Shown here piece by piece: positions 27,981 through 41,200 of a stretch of DNA of 64,000 bases. A program made the translations under genes and the position numbers. The DNA is taken from contig JAGFBZ010002554.1 in assembly GCA_018398805.1 (NCBI GenBank), positions 1 to 64,000 of the forward strand, in the 5' to 3' direction. Positions within the stretch are counted from its first letter, which is position 1; each line of letters begins with the position of its first letter. The stretch is from Hirundichthys speculiger (taxonomy: Eukaryota; Chordata; Actinopteri; Beloniformes; Exocoetidae). The notes under the pieces were generated by a model that searched no databases, was not told the origin of the DNA, and saw only the letters and a list, made by a program, of their open reading frames with translations.

Positions 27981-30054
27981 CTCATTTTGATAAGTGGGCT
28001 CTTTGAACAGGTCTGAGCCCAGGGGCCAGGGGTCAGGGGTCAGGGGTCACGTCTGTGGCCCTGCAGGTGGAAAAGCTCCACCTGCTCCGTCTGCTTCAGG
28101 ACACCAGACGAAGCTCACTGGTTTGATTTTATTCTGCTTTCAACTTTCCATCTTTTACTTGCTTTGTGAGCAAAAACAGCGTGTTTGTGGAGGTCAGACA
28201 CCTGACACCTGTCTGACACCTGTCTGACACACCTGTCAGGACAGACCGTCCGTCCCAGAGCCGTGACTCCCCCTCAGCCAACAGTCAGAGCAGTGAAGTT
28301 CTCTTTGCGACCAGCAGGTGGCGACTGACGTCCACGTTTCCCAAACCTGGATGAGGAAACTCCTCGTGGACAGAATCCAGTCAGAGTCTGGTCTTCACCA
28401 GGTCACCAGGTCAGGTTCAGGTGAGCCGCAGTCTACGTTACAATAACCAGCTTTCACTGACATCATCTTTAAATATATGTTTAATAATTTAAGCTGTGAC
28501 GTCTCAAAAACAGAAAACTCAGGTTTCATGCAGCTCGTGGTGCAGAAATGAACCGTTGTTGAAGCGGCTGGCAGGAGTAGAAAGTGAAAGCAGACTGGCT
28601 GCTAACAGTCGTTGACCCGGTTAATAACTAACAGGAAGTGGAGCAGAGAGATAAAGACATGTTTTTACTGGACGTAAAGATCTGACAGCAGATGCTGAGG
28701 TGTAGCGACCACGTACGTACGTACGCTAGCAGCAGCGCCGGCGGCCACAAACCACACCGACCTGCACATATAAAGTATAGATGTATATATATAGGAAAAG
28801 CAGCTTTGACCCCGAGGTCGCCAACCTCTGCCCCTCCTCCTCCTCCTCCTTGCCCCCCTGCAGAGACACTCGCTGAGCGTGAACTTTGACCTTTTCTCTG
28901 TGTAAATTCACAGCGTGGAGCTGAGCGCCTGTAACTGACCACGAGAACCTGACGCTGCAGGAAACTGAAATAAAGCATCTGGAAGAATGTCAGATGCTTT
29001 TTAATGCCAATAAATGAAGGCAAATCTGTTTTTTGTCTGTTTGAGATTCAAAAGAAAGTCTTAAACTGTCTTGCCCAGACCCCGGGGGGGTTAGAGGACG
29101 TTTGGACGTCCGTCCTCAGGTCCTCTGCAGCTCAGATCCTCCTCCTGCTGGACTCACCTGGACGAGCCTTCAGGTGACGCGTTGTTTAATTTCCCAAAGT
29201 TGGCAGATTTAAAACTAGAACACGTTCAGGCTCACAGTTGAGACAAAAAGTTTACTTCGACCCGTAGTTCCCAAGCTTATGAATAATCATTAAAAAAAAT
29301 TATTTGTGCTGATGTTGCAACCTTTTGGGTGGGAGTAAACCATTTTTGGTTTACTCCCACTTATCCCAAACACTTTCCTAACTATGGTTCTAACAAAATT
29401 AAAACAAGTAAAATGTATGATGTCTACAGACATTGTTTTAACTAGATCTATTCAGTTTTTACTTGATTACTTACTTTAAAGTATGTTATTTTGGTGTCTG
29501 AAATGGTGAGCAAACACAAGCTTCACATAAAGGAAGCCATTTTGAATCTGTAGTTCTGAGATCAGGAGACGGATGGAAACGATTCTGTTGCGTTTTTGCA
29601 ACTAAGAGACATGCAGGTAATAGAATATACATCAAAAATATTGGAATGGAATTTTACTTTTTTTCCCACCCACCTTCACTTCATTCTGAGTCTGCCGTAC
29701 CTCTGAAGTGGCGAGTGTGCGGCTAGTGACTGGCTCCGCCCACAAACCAGTTTTCATGAAAGCGGCTGAAAACATGTGAGCTGTTTCTCTGTGGTGTTTT
29801 AACCAACAAATGCCGCAAACATCTCATTCAGATATCAGGAAAATGTCATAATATCTATTTTAAATCGATTCTATGGAGCAATACCACTTCTGACCACATG
29901 GGGGCGCACAGACCTGACAATACTGGGCTCATGTGTGGAGACTGTCCAGCGCATCTTCAACTACCACTTTACTCCACGTTAGCGTGTCTTACACCAGCAA
30001 CTGACATATACCGCCCCCGTGTGGTCAGAAGTGGAGTTACTACGTATAGTTGCT
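27981..30054. other. Intergenic sequence, no gene recognised
   Basis: Unique sequence with short spurious frames. It includes GGGGTCA repeats near 28025-28050, ACCTGTCTGAC repeats near 28200-28235, and a perfect 14-bp hairpin at 29329-29360. No exon or known element was identified. Confidence 0.5.
29329..29360. repeat. Perfect 14-bp hairpin
   Basis: GTGGGAGTAAACCA, a TTTT loop, then TGGTTTACTCCCAC. Perfect complementarity. On the + strand it is not followed by a T run. Purpose unknown. Confidence 0.9.
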
Positions 30055-30650
30055 TTAATGGCCACGGTTACATGATGTTTTTTAATTTGGAATTAATTAT
30101 TCCGAATTAAACAATTCAGAATTAAACTATTTTCCTTCGAGTTTACGTGGAAATAGTCATTCTGAATTGAGGTTTACATGGAAAACACGTTTGATCGGCT
30201 TTATCCAATTCAGTTTAAGGTCTGGGGGTTGGGAAGGGCTCTGATTGGATGAGGGGGGGCGGACATCTTTATGTATTTACGTCTACCGGAAGAAAACAAA
30301 CTTACTGGATTAGCAACAACATGGAGGACTACATTATTAGCATCCTTTTTGGATTTGTATTGATTTTATTTTTGAAGCAGCAGCACGACAACATCATGTC
30401 GATATTTTGTTTTCGAAAACAAGCGAAAAAACGGGCAAGAGAACTAGCATGCGCAGAAAGACGGGAATTAATTTAAAGCGGAATGACCGTGGAATTATTC
30501 TATTCTGATTTAAAATCAGAATAAACCAGCCACTTACTTCGGAATTAAGTTCAATTCGGAATTAGGTGTTTACGTGGTAATTTTTAATAATTTTAAATCG
30601 GATTTAATATTAATTCTGAATTAAACTTCCCATGTAAACGCACTGAGTGT
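30055..30650. mobile_element. Inverted-repeat DNA element, possibly PIF/Harbinger-derived
   Basis: AT-rich sequence whose ends are loosely inverted copies: GGTTACATGATG with GGAATTAATTATTCCGAATT on the left, and AATTCTGAATTAAACTTCCC with ATGTAAACGCAC on the right. Several GAATTA/TAATTC inner repeats occur. A small + frame starting MEDYIISILFGFVLILFL, followed by basic residues, resembles the hydrophobic then Arg-rich start of some Harbinger transposases. That resemblance is weak, and the superfamily is uncertain. Confidence 0.6.
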
Positions 30651-31313
30651 GTCATTTTTTTTTACAATAACAGACTGCAGTCAGGATCTTCTCACTAAGA
30701 CTTTTTCACCTTTTAGTTGTGTAATGATTCACCAGGTGTGTTGTTAAGTTTGTGAACATCTATTTTGTGTTTGTTTCCCTCTGTTGGGTCTCTAAACTGT
30801 TTATCCTCAGCAGCAGTAATCTAAACTCTGGGCGGGAAGAATCCATCACGTCATCACTGCAGAAACTGTGACAGGTAATAAAGACTAATGTCTGGTATGG
30901 AGATGTGCCTCCACCTGGGACCTCCCTGCTTCCTCACTCCTCCTCCAGTCCGTCACCTAACTTCCGGCCACTCTCTCTCCTTCCCAATCAGCCCCCCCCC
31001 CACCCCCCCACCACCACCACCCAGCTCAGTCTGCGAATATCTGCAACTGGTTCCCACAGACGCGTCCCAGCGGTTCGGTCGTGCTCGTGCGTGGAGCACG
31101 TGAACTCTCCCACCTGGGCAGCGGTAGGGACGTAGGTGTGCGTCTCGTTTGGGTCTCGTGCGGTGCGGTCTGACTGCACCCAGCAGAGTTTTACTGGGTC
31201 GCCCCACAGCGGCGGGAGCGGACTGGATTTACGGATTTACCCCCAACGCAGGACAAAGGGGCCGGATTGGGAAATAAAGGCAGAAATAAGAGTGGACCAA
31301 CAGAGGAGGGAAC
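30651..31313 (+). promoter_or_regulatory. ptgfrn: Probable ptgfrn promoter and 5' UTR region
   Basis: Unique sequence directly upstream of the ptgfrn start codon. It contains a C-rich CCCCCACC tract (about 30991-31022), which is G-rich on the other strand, and moderately CpG-bearing sequence at 31060-31230. No TATA box sits at a convincing distance. The transcription start is not determined. Assignment is by position only. Confidence 0.4.
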
Positions 31314-31359
31314 ATGGGTCACCGTCTCCTCACACTCGTCTTGGGTCTTTTTATTATCG
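31314..31359 (+). CDS. ptgfrn: ptgfrn exon 1: signal peptide
   Basis: GGAACATGG gives a reasonable start context at 31314. The leader reads MGHRLLTLVLGLFII and ends in a phase-1 donor ATCG|GTAAGA. It joins in frame to the acceptor at 36577, which completes the leader with GGCSA before RVV. Confidence 0.78.
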
Positions 31360-32159
31360 GTAAGAACCGTCTCTCTGCTTGACTGTTGATTACTAATTAA
31401 CTCCGATAGATGGCATTCGCCTACACCGAGGCGGCAATGTGGAACTCGTTTTCAAATCTGCCATTTTAACATGTCCTTAATAACGCATAAACGCAAACAC
31501 CATTTGACAGATCACTTAAAACAATTTTAGTATTATTACAGTCCGGAAAACAATTCGGCCTATACTAAACAGTCATACATCATTTATTTTTAACGTAATC
31601 TTAACTTTTTTACCCACTGGTTCAGGCTTGTTAGCCGCTGCCGCCCGCTGTGGATTTTGACTACAAGTCGGCACCCGCAACTGTTAACAGATTCAAAAAG
31701 TTGTGATTTTGGTCGATCATGGGTATCGAGGGATATGTGTCATTACGCCGATTTGAAGAGTAATTCCAAAATATTCAAATTAAACTTGAAAATTAAGTCT
31801 TAAGTGTTGGCTGCGCATGACAGCGAAGTAAAAATATGGAAGTGTCGTTTGAGTAAAGCGAGTTTGGTACAGTAATCAGTCCCAGAGAGGGCAGAATGAC
31901 ACACATTCCCCTTTAAATTAACTCTCTGAGCGTTTAGAAACTGAAGGTGCACAAACCAGAGCGACACCATGTAGTCTATCACTTTTCACTCTTTTATCGG
32001 GTCTACAGATTTCATTTGGTTTACTCATTAAACTGGGATGAGTCATGTCTTAGGTTTGCTTTAATTAAGTGACGTGATGAACTTGTCATCCGTTGATGTT
32101 ACTCTGCTGCATGAGCTCAAAATGACTGTACAACACTTTCCACGCGCCATTTTAATAGG

Positions 32160-32225
<66 letters not shown>

Positions 32226-35200
32226 TGTTTGTTTTTGTTAGTCACATGACTGTCTCCTTTGCTCTGAGCCCAAACAACACCATCAGACTGGTTTGAGACC
32301 AGTTGTTGAGCCGGTTTTCTCCACAGGGACACACCAGGGCTTGTTCCTGTTCGCCGGCCTACCTGAGTCCTGAAGTTGCCATCTGTTTATGTGCCCATCG
32401 GTGGGGGCCACAGGGGCCCTGGTCCCTGTTTCGGGTACTTGGCTCAGATTAGTGCAGCGTCAGATGATCAGATGTCACCAGCGCCCCTGCAGCGAGCTTT
32501 TCTGTACACGTATGTGTGTTGGGTGGAAAAGTAGCTCTTCAATACAAATGATTTCCTTCACTTCAGCTACTTTAGCTGCTATAAACGGTGCAGAAAGCAG
32601 TTAGTATGTATTAGTCATAGCACACGCAGACTGAAGACTCTGCTGACCCGGTCTGAGGTCTCAGGTCTCAGGTCTCAGGTCTGAGGTGGCCCCTGCTGAG
32701 TCTGTCGTGTCTGCGGTTGCCAACATCGCTCACACATTCAGACTTGAAAGAAGAAGAAGAAGCCTCTTGGTTTTTGCTTTAATGTGACTGTGAGACTCCA
32801 CTCTCCCACGACGAGCAGTAAAATAAACGAATGCATCAGTCCGGTCGTAAACTCCTGCAGCCTCAAAGCCTGGGATGGTTTCTCTCTGTCCTGAAAAGTA
32901 AAAGCAAACACATCCTGCATCATGTTGTAATGGGATAAAAGAGGAAGCTCACGGTTAGCGGTGCACGATAACTATCGGGCCGATAACAGGAAATTATGAC
33001 GTCATTCCAATAACTCCGATATCACGACGAATAGCCTCGATAACATTTATATTTCTGTCAACACAGCAGTGTCTCGCTCCCTCTGAGCCTTAAATGACCA
33101 GCAGTGAATGTTATGTTCAAGTGACGTCGGCATAATCAGAAAAACGATTACTCAATCAGAAAAATCAAGAATACCCCCTCATGCCAGAAAACAACTCGTT
33201 AACATAATTTTAGTAGTTGCTGACTTGAATTGATATTCGCAGTATTTTCCCTCATGTTACACATAAAAAAGAAAAAATAGAAAAGGCTGAAAGAACAACT
33301 AGCAAACTGAGGAACGGGGGAATTTACGTTATACCTTGAATGCAGCCTGCAGCACAGCGCTGATCACAACAAACATGGCGGCGTGGAACTTCGTTAAGTT
33401 TCAGAAGAAGATAGTTTGGTGGTTATTTGTGACGAATCCTCCGAGTGAATTCTACGAGGAGGGAAGCACAAGCTTTAATACGTAAAACCTGATCAGCCAC
33501 CTACAACATAACAATCACTTCCATGGAGTTTTGAAATCGAGCTAACGTGAGCTAACGGAAGCTAATGCTAACGTGCGCAAGCCAGCAGCAGTCAATCCTC
33601 TCATCTAACTTAAAGTCAAAACACTAAACCTCTTTTGGTATTAATGTTCCATAAAGTTTGATGTAATGATCTTAGGTATATGTGTGTGTTATCGGTTACC
33701 TGTTTACCTGTGTGTGAACCAGGTAAACGGTAAAAACATACCTGTTCAAGGCTCATTGTGTTTCTGACTGAAGGGCTTCTGTCACCAGCTGAAGGATTAA
33801 AGCCCATCAGGGTTAATTAAGGGCTCGTTAAAGGGGGGAAAGTGTAATAAAAGGTTCAGAGCTGCTGCTGCTGTGGCTGAAAAACGTCCCATAAATCCGT
33901 TTATCCATGAACCCGTGTGTTCGGGTCATGGAGGCGGTCCCCCGGACCTCCCTGTCCCCGGCCGCCTCTCTGAGCTCATCCAGGGGACCACGGAGGACTT
34001 CCCAACCCAGCTGAGGGATTAATGAGTCCAGCGTGTCCTGGGTCGGCCCGGTCTGGCTGGACATGTCCAGAAGAAGTCCTCTGTCCAGTGTCTGAGTTGG
34101 TTCTGGGAGACGGGCCGGACCAGGAGAGAAGCTAACGCAGCACAGTGGGGTACCAGGACCGTCTGTAGGAGGGTCTTCACCTGTGGGGCCCAGGTAGGCT
34201 TTGCCTGAACAGAAGGTGTGTGGGAAGGTCCAGATTGTTCCACAGCTTCCTCAGGTGAACATGAAACGGAACAAAAATGGAGTCTGGAAGCTGAAACAGA
34301 AGAACATCTCCATCTCTTAGGTTTTAAAAGGAGAGAAGCAGGTCCGTTAGTTTACCCATCACGCTTGTAAACGTTAAAATAAAGGAATGTTTTCCTTCAT
34401 GTGAGACGTGATGATGATTTGAATTGACTTCATGTTTAAAAATATAAAAAAGGAACTTGGGGGCTGGAAAGTGCAGCTGCAGAAAACCCTGCAGGTGGAT
34501 GAACCGAGACGGTTTGGACCTGAATATTTGTTTGACCTGGACCACCAGGTGTCGCGTGATTGGCTGTTAACAGCCGGTCGTCGTCCCCGGAGACCAGCGT
34601 GTCCAACAGCAGCGTCTTTGGTTCGTCCTGGAGGAATTAAACCGAGGATCCGTCCTGACGGGGACGGGAAACTAGAACCTACAGCAGGTTAGAAATGTGA
34701 TTTCACTGCTGTTACAAACTCTCCTGTTCAGCAGGTTCACACAGATAACATCACGTCACCTGCGCTGATGCTCATGCAGGTACGGGACAGGTTTATGGAG
34801 CCGCTCTTCAAACTGAAACTGGTTCGTTTCCAGGTCTGAAGGTTGATGCAACAAACCCAAACTGCATCTTTAGTGACGCAGGTCTTAAATCTGACACGTA
34901 AAGTTTTCTGTGATGGACAGAGTTGGCATTAAAGATCAAATATTCCACCAAAAATAGTCTCAAAAGAATAATAATCTGATCTAACTGACAAAGTTTCAAG
35001 TTACATTTGATGGCTGCTCATAAAAACAAGTCGTCCAGGACTCAGACTGTGGTGAGGGTTAGTTAAGGTTAGGGAACTAACGAAGTTAACTAACTAACGA
35101 AGGTGTTGTTTATTTAGACCCATAAAGTAGCAGCTCCTCTTCACCTCCACCTGATCTGGGATCAGATCTGGTTGAGGTTAGGGATAAAGCAGCAGCTCCT

Positions 35201-38200
35201 CTTCACCTCCAGCTGATCTGGGATCAGATCTGGTTGAGGTTAGGGATAAAGCAGCAGCTCCCCTTCACCTCCAGCTGATCTGGGATCAGATCTGGTTGAG
35301 GTTAGGGATAAAGCAGCAGCTCCTCTTCACCTCCAGCTGATCTGAGATCAGATCTGGTTGAGGTTAGGGATAAAGCAGCAGCTCCCCTTCACCTCCAGCT
35401 GATCTGGGATCAGATCTGGTTGAGGTTAGGGATAAAGCAGCAGCTCCTCTTCACCTCCAGCTGATCTGGGATCAGATCTGGTTGAGGTTAGGGATAAAGC
35501 AGCAGCTCCCCTTCACCTCCAGCTGATCTGGGATCAGATCTGGTTGAGGTTAGGGATAAAGCAGCAGCTCCTCTTCACCTCCAGCTGATCTGAGATCAGA
35601 TCTGGTTGAGGTTAGGGATAAAGCAGCAGCTCCTCTTTACCTCCAGCTGATCTGGGATCAGATCTGGTTGAGGTTAGGGATAAAGTAGCAGCTCCTCTTC
35701 ACCTCCAGCTGATCTGGGATCAGATCTGGTTGAGGTTAGGGATAAAGCAGCAGCAGCTCCTCTTCACCTCCACCTGATCTGGGATCAGATCTGGTTGAGG
35801 TTAGGGATAAAGCAGCAGCTCCTCTTCACCTCCAGCTGATCTGAGATCAGATCTGGTTGAGGTTAGGGATAAAGCAGCAGCTCCTCTTCACCTCCAGTTG
35901 ATCTGAGATCAGATCTGGTTGAGGTTAGGGATAAAGCAGCAGCTCCTCTTCACCTCCAGCTGATCTGGGATCAGATCTGGTTGAGGTTAGGGATAAAGCA
36001 GCAGCTCCTCTTCACCTCCACCTGATCTGGGATCAGATCTGGTTGAGGTTAGGGATAAAGCAGCAGCTCCGCTTCACCTCCAGCTGATCTGGGATCAGAT
36101 CTGGTTGAGGTTAGGGATAAAGCAGCAGCTCCTTTTCACCTCCAGCTGATCTGAGATCAGATCTGGTTGAGGTTAGGGATAAAGCAGCAGCTCCTCTTCA
36201 CCTCCAGCTGATCTGGGATCAGATCTGGTGCCGACGTCGTGGAAGCAGAGATGATCTGGAGGAAGAAGCCTGGAAATGTAACAGGATGGCTCGGGTCATG
36301 TGGCTCTGGTCACGTGGCGCCGGCGTCCCACCGCCGGAGAAAGTGCGGTTCAGGTTTTGGCACCTTCACGGTTTCATCACATTACCTGGATCAAGTCAGG
36401 ACAGGCCCCGCGTGCCGTCTCCTTGTTTCTGGCAGACATGTTGAAACAGAGTCAGAAAAACATCTGTCTGAATCTCACCTGTGGGGCACGTGAGCGACTC
36501 AGTCCTGTTACAGTCGGTGATCATGATTACAACCTGACAGACTCCAGTAACGCTGGTTTTCTTTCCCTCCATGGAGGTGGCTGCTCGGCCCGCGTGGTGT
36601 CGGTGTCTCCTGGTCCGCTGGTTCGGGTGGAGGGTCAGCCCGTCTCCATCAGGTGTGACGTGAGGGACTACGGAGGACCACGCGAGCAGGTAACCTGCTG
36701 CAGATGTGTGACGTTCTGTGTTTTTGTCTTCAGGATCCATAAAGACCAAAAGGATGATGTTTCCTCTTCATCTTACAGTAGTTTTACCAGCAGGAGAAAC
36801 CTTCTGACCCCAGAGTGGTCACCTGGTGGTCACCTGGTGGTCACCTGGTGCTCACCTGATGGTTATCTGGTGGTCACCTGGTGGTCACCTGTGGTCACCT
36901 GGTGGTCACCTGATGGTCACCTGATGGTCACCTGGTGCTCACCTGATGGTCACCTGATGGTCACCTGGTGGTCACCTGATGGTTATCTGGTGGTCACCTG
37001 ATGGTTATCTGGTGGTCACCTGATGGTCACCTGATGGTTATTTGGTGGTCACCTGGTGGTCACCTGATGGTCACCTGATGGTTATCTGGTGGTCACCTGG
37101 TGGTCACCTGGTGGTCACCTGATGCTCACCTGATGGTCACCTGATGGTCACCTGGTGCTCACCTGATGGTCACCTGATGGTCACCTGGTGGTCACCTGAT
37201 GGTTATCTGGTGGTCACCTGATGGTTATCTGGTGGTCACCTGATGGTCACCTGATGGTTATCTGATGGTTATCTGGTGGTCACCTGATGGTTATCTGGTG
37301 GTCACCTGATGGTCACCTGATGGTTACCTGGTTCTTCTCTCCTCCTCTGGTGGAACCATGAGGTGTTTGGGTTTAGAAGCTCTGTTGAACAGGGCAGAAA
37401 ATCGCAACTAACTGGTCGCCAAATGCAACCAAAATTTGCAGAAGAAAGAAAAAAAGAAGAAAAAAAAAAGGTTGTTACAGAGAATAGGATTGTGCTCTTC
37501 TCTCATGTCAAATAAAAAAATAAAAAATAAAATAAAAGTCTGCTACAAATGAGTACAAGTCATAAAAAGAGTAAAGAAAAGTCACGTGAAATGAGATGAA
37601 AAACTGTAAAAGAAGAGCAATATGAAATAAAACAATGTGTGGAATGAAAATCAGATGTAAATGTAAAATGTTAAATGAACAAAAAATATGCAAATCCCTT
37701 CAAATAATTACTCTTCATGTATATCTCTTTAGTGTTTTCATTTAGGCTATAATGAATGTTCACATCATCAAATCAAACTTTATTTATAAAACCTTTTTCA
37801 TACATTAACAATGCAACACAAAGTGCTTCACAGTGTGCTGTTAATTGACAAACTGATTAATCCAGGTGTGTCTGACCTCACAGCAACGGTCAGACACACC
37901 TGGATTGATCCGTTTGTCCAATAATGGCACACAGGAAACAAAAGAGCTGGCTGAAGTTGCTGAGCATGCTGGGAGCGTCCATGATGAAGAACACTGGCGA
38001 CCAAAACTGCTAGCTGGCTACCAATTTAAAAAACCTGGTAACCAGGGGGCTGCTGGGTAAAAATTCTGATTTGATGCCCTGTTGAAGTTACTGGAAATGG
38101 TTCAGAAATGTTGATTCCTCGTTAGATGGATGAGCGCGCTGCGCTTTGAGCCGTCGCCGTGTCGTAGCTGCAGTCCAGTTAAAGACCTCAGGACCTGATG

Positions 38201-41200
38201 GCGGCGGCAGCGGCGGCGGCTACGATGAGCAGAGGTCTGACCGTCCTCTCTGTCCTGCAGGACTTCGAGTGGGAGGTGTCCCGGGACGTCAGCGGGCAGA
38301 AGGTCAAGGTGATCTCCACCTTCGATCCCAGCTACTCGGACGCCTCGTACAGCAAGCGCGTGGCGTCCGGGGACGTTTCGGTGGTGCGGCTCCAAGACAA
38401 CGAGGCGGAGCTGAAGATCGCAGAGGCGAAGCCGCAGGACGCCGGTTTCTACTGGTGCTTCACGCCGAGCACCGACGTGGTCAGCAGCGGGAACTACAAC
38501 GCCCAGGTCCAGCTCACAGGTGGGGCCGCCGTCACCTCCTTGATTCTGTGGTCGTTTAGGTGCAGCGTGTAATTAAGAGCAGGTGAAGGTGTTGGGCTTC
38601 GCTGGTTTGTTTAGCAGCTTTCTTGCTAACGGTCTGATGACACGCAGCCGCTAGTTTGAGACACACCTCCACCCACCTCCACCCACCTCCACACAGCTCC
38701 ACCCACCTCCACACAGCTCCACCCACCTCCACACAGCTCCACATAGCTCCACCCACCTCCACACACCTCCACCTACCTCCACCCACCTCCACCTACCTCC
38801 ACACACCTCCACATAGCTCCACATAGCTCCACCCACCTCCACACACCTCCACCTACCTCCACATAGCTCCACCCACCTCCACACACCTCCACACACCTCC
38901 ACACCTCCACACCACCTCCACATAGCTCCACCCACCTCCACCACCTCCACACACCTCCACCTCCACCCCTCCCACACTCCCACCCACCTCCACACACCTC
39001 CACACAGCTCCACACACCTCCACCCCCACCTCCACACACCTCCACACACCTCCACCCACCTCCACCTCCACCCACATCCACCACACCTACTCCACACTCC
39101 ACCTCCACACACCTCCACATAGCTCCACCCACCTCCACACACCTCCACCTACCTCCACACCCTCCACATAGCTCCACACCCACCTCCCACACCACCTCCA
39201 CCCACCTCCACCCACCTCCACCCACCTCCACACACCTCCACACACACCTCCACCTACCTCCACACACCTCCACATACCTCTCCACCCACCTCCACCCACA
39301 CTCCACTCACCCACCTCCACCACCTCCACCTCCCACCTCCACACACCTCCACATAGCTCCACCACCTCCACCACCTCCACCTCCACACACCTCCACCACC
39401 TCCACCCACCTCCACCACCTCCACCCACCTCCACACCTCCACCCACCTCCACACACCTCCACACACCTCCACCACCTCCACCTCCACACACCTCCACACA
39501 GCTCCACCCACCTCCACCCACCCACCACACCCCCACACACCTCCACTCCACCCCCTCACACCACCTACCTCCACCACCTCCACACACCTCCACATAGCTC
39601 CACACCCACCTCCACACACCTCCACCTCCTCCACCCACCTCCACACTCCACCTACTCCGCACCACTCCACACAACCTCACCACCCACCTCCACACACCTC
39701 CAGCTCCACCCACCTCCACCACCCTCCACACACCTCCACCTACCTCCACACACCTCCACATAGCTCCACCCACCTCCACACACCTCCACCTACCTCCACA
39801 CACCTCCACATAGCTCCACCCACCTCCACACACCTCCACACACCTCCACATAGCTCCACCCACCTCCACACACCTCCACCTACCTCCACCACACACTCCA
39901 CATAGCTCCACACACCTCCACCTACCTCCACACACCTCCACATAGCTCACCCCCTCCACCACCTCCACCTCCTCACACCTCCACCTCCACCCTCCACCCA
40001 CCTCCACCCACCTCCACCCACCTCCACCCCCACCTCCACCACTCCACCCACCTCCACCACCTCCACACACCTCCACACCTCCACACACCTCCACCCCCCA
40101 CCCACCTCCACACACCTCCCACACCTCCACCCACCTCCACACACCTCCACACATCCACCACCTCCACACACCTCCACCACCTCCACACCTCCACACCACA
40201 CCTCACACACCTCCACCACCTCCACACACCTCCACATAGCTCCACCCACCTCCACACACCTCCACACACCTCCACATAGCTCCACCCACCTCCACACCTC
40301 CACCTCCCTCCACACACTCCCCCCCCACCTCCACACCTCCACCCACCTCCACACACCTCCACACACCTCCACATAGCTCCACCCACCTCCACACACCTCC
40401 ACACCTCCACACCCCCCACATAGCTCCACCCACACACACCTCCACCTACCTACCCCCACACCTCCACATAGCTCCACCTACCTCCCACAGCTCCACCCAC
40501 CTCCACTCACTTCCACCCACCTCCACCCACCTCCACCACCTCCACTCACCTCCACCCACCTCCACACACCTCCACACACCTCCACATCCACCACCTCCAC
40601 CCACCTCCACACACCTCCACCTACCTCCACACCTCCACACCTCAACACCTCCACATAGCTCCCCACCTCCACACACCTCCTCACACTCCACAACTCCACC
40701 CACCCCACACACCTCCTAACCCTCCACACCCTCCACTCCACCTCACACACACCTCCACCTACCTCCACACACCTCCACATAGCTCCACCCTACCTCCACA
40801 CAGTCCACCCACCTCCACTCACTTCCACCCACTCCACCACTTCCACCCACCTCCACCCACCTCCACCCACCTCCACCCACCTCCACCCACCTCCACCCAC
40901 CTCCACCTGCCTCTACACACCTCCACACACCTCTACACACCTCCACACACCTCTACACACCTCCACACAGCTCCACCCACCTCCACCTGCCTCTACACAC
41001 CTCCACTCACCTCCGCCCACCTCCACACCCCGGTGGAGGGGAGCAGATGTCAGGTGGGAGTAGTTGGCGTGTGCTAAGTGCAGGTCTGGGCGACGGAGAC
41101 TTGGATGGGATGTAAACACCAGCGGAAGGATGAAATGATGAATTACTGATATGGATGGGTGCATTTAAATGCTGAATGTGAATCCAGGGCAAAGTTTAGA

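Larger units (their letters stand above)
37336..38260. other. ptgfrn intron 2, right part
   Basis: A-rich sequence, then an antisense LINE/SINE-type tail at 37765-37840 (complement reads AATAAAGTTTGATTTGA) and a long hairpin at 37847-37918. Nothing coding until exon 3. Confidence 0.6.

Noticed and set aside
35128..36229. TTAGGG hexamers as interstitial telomere repeats
   Set aside because: They occur once per 62-bp unit and are not tandem; it is a minisatellite motif only.
39087..40199. A 370-codon - strand frame rich in Trp, Cys, Gly and Val
   Set aside because: Low-complexity translation of the CCACCTCCACAC array; many parallel frames exist and none has a start or domain.
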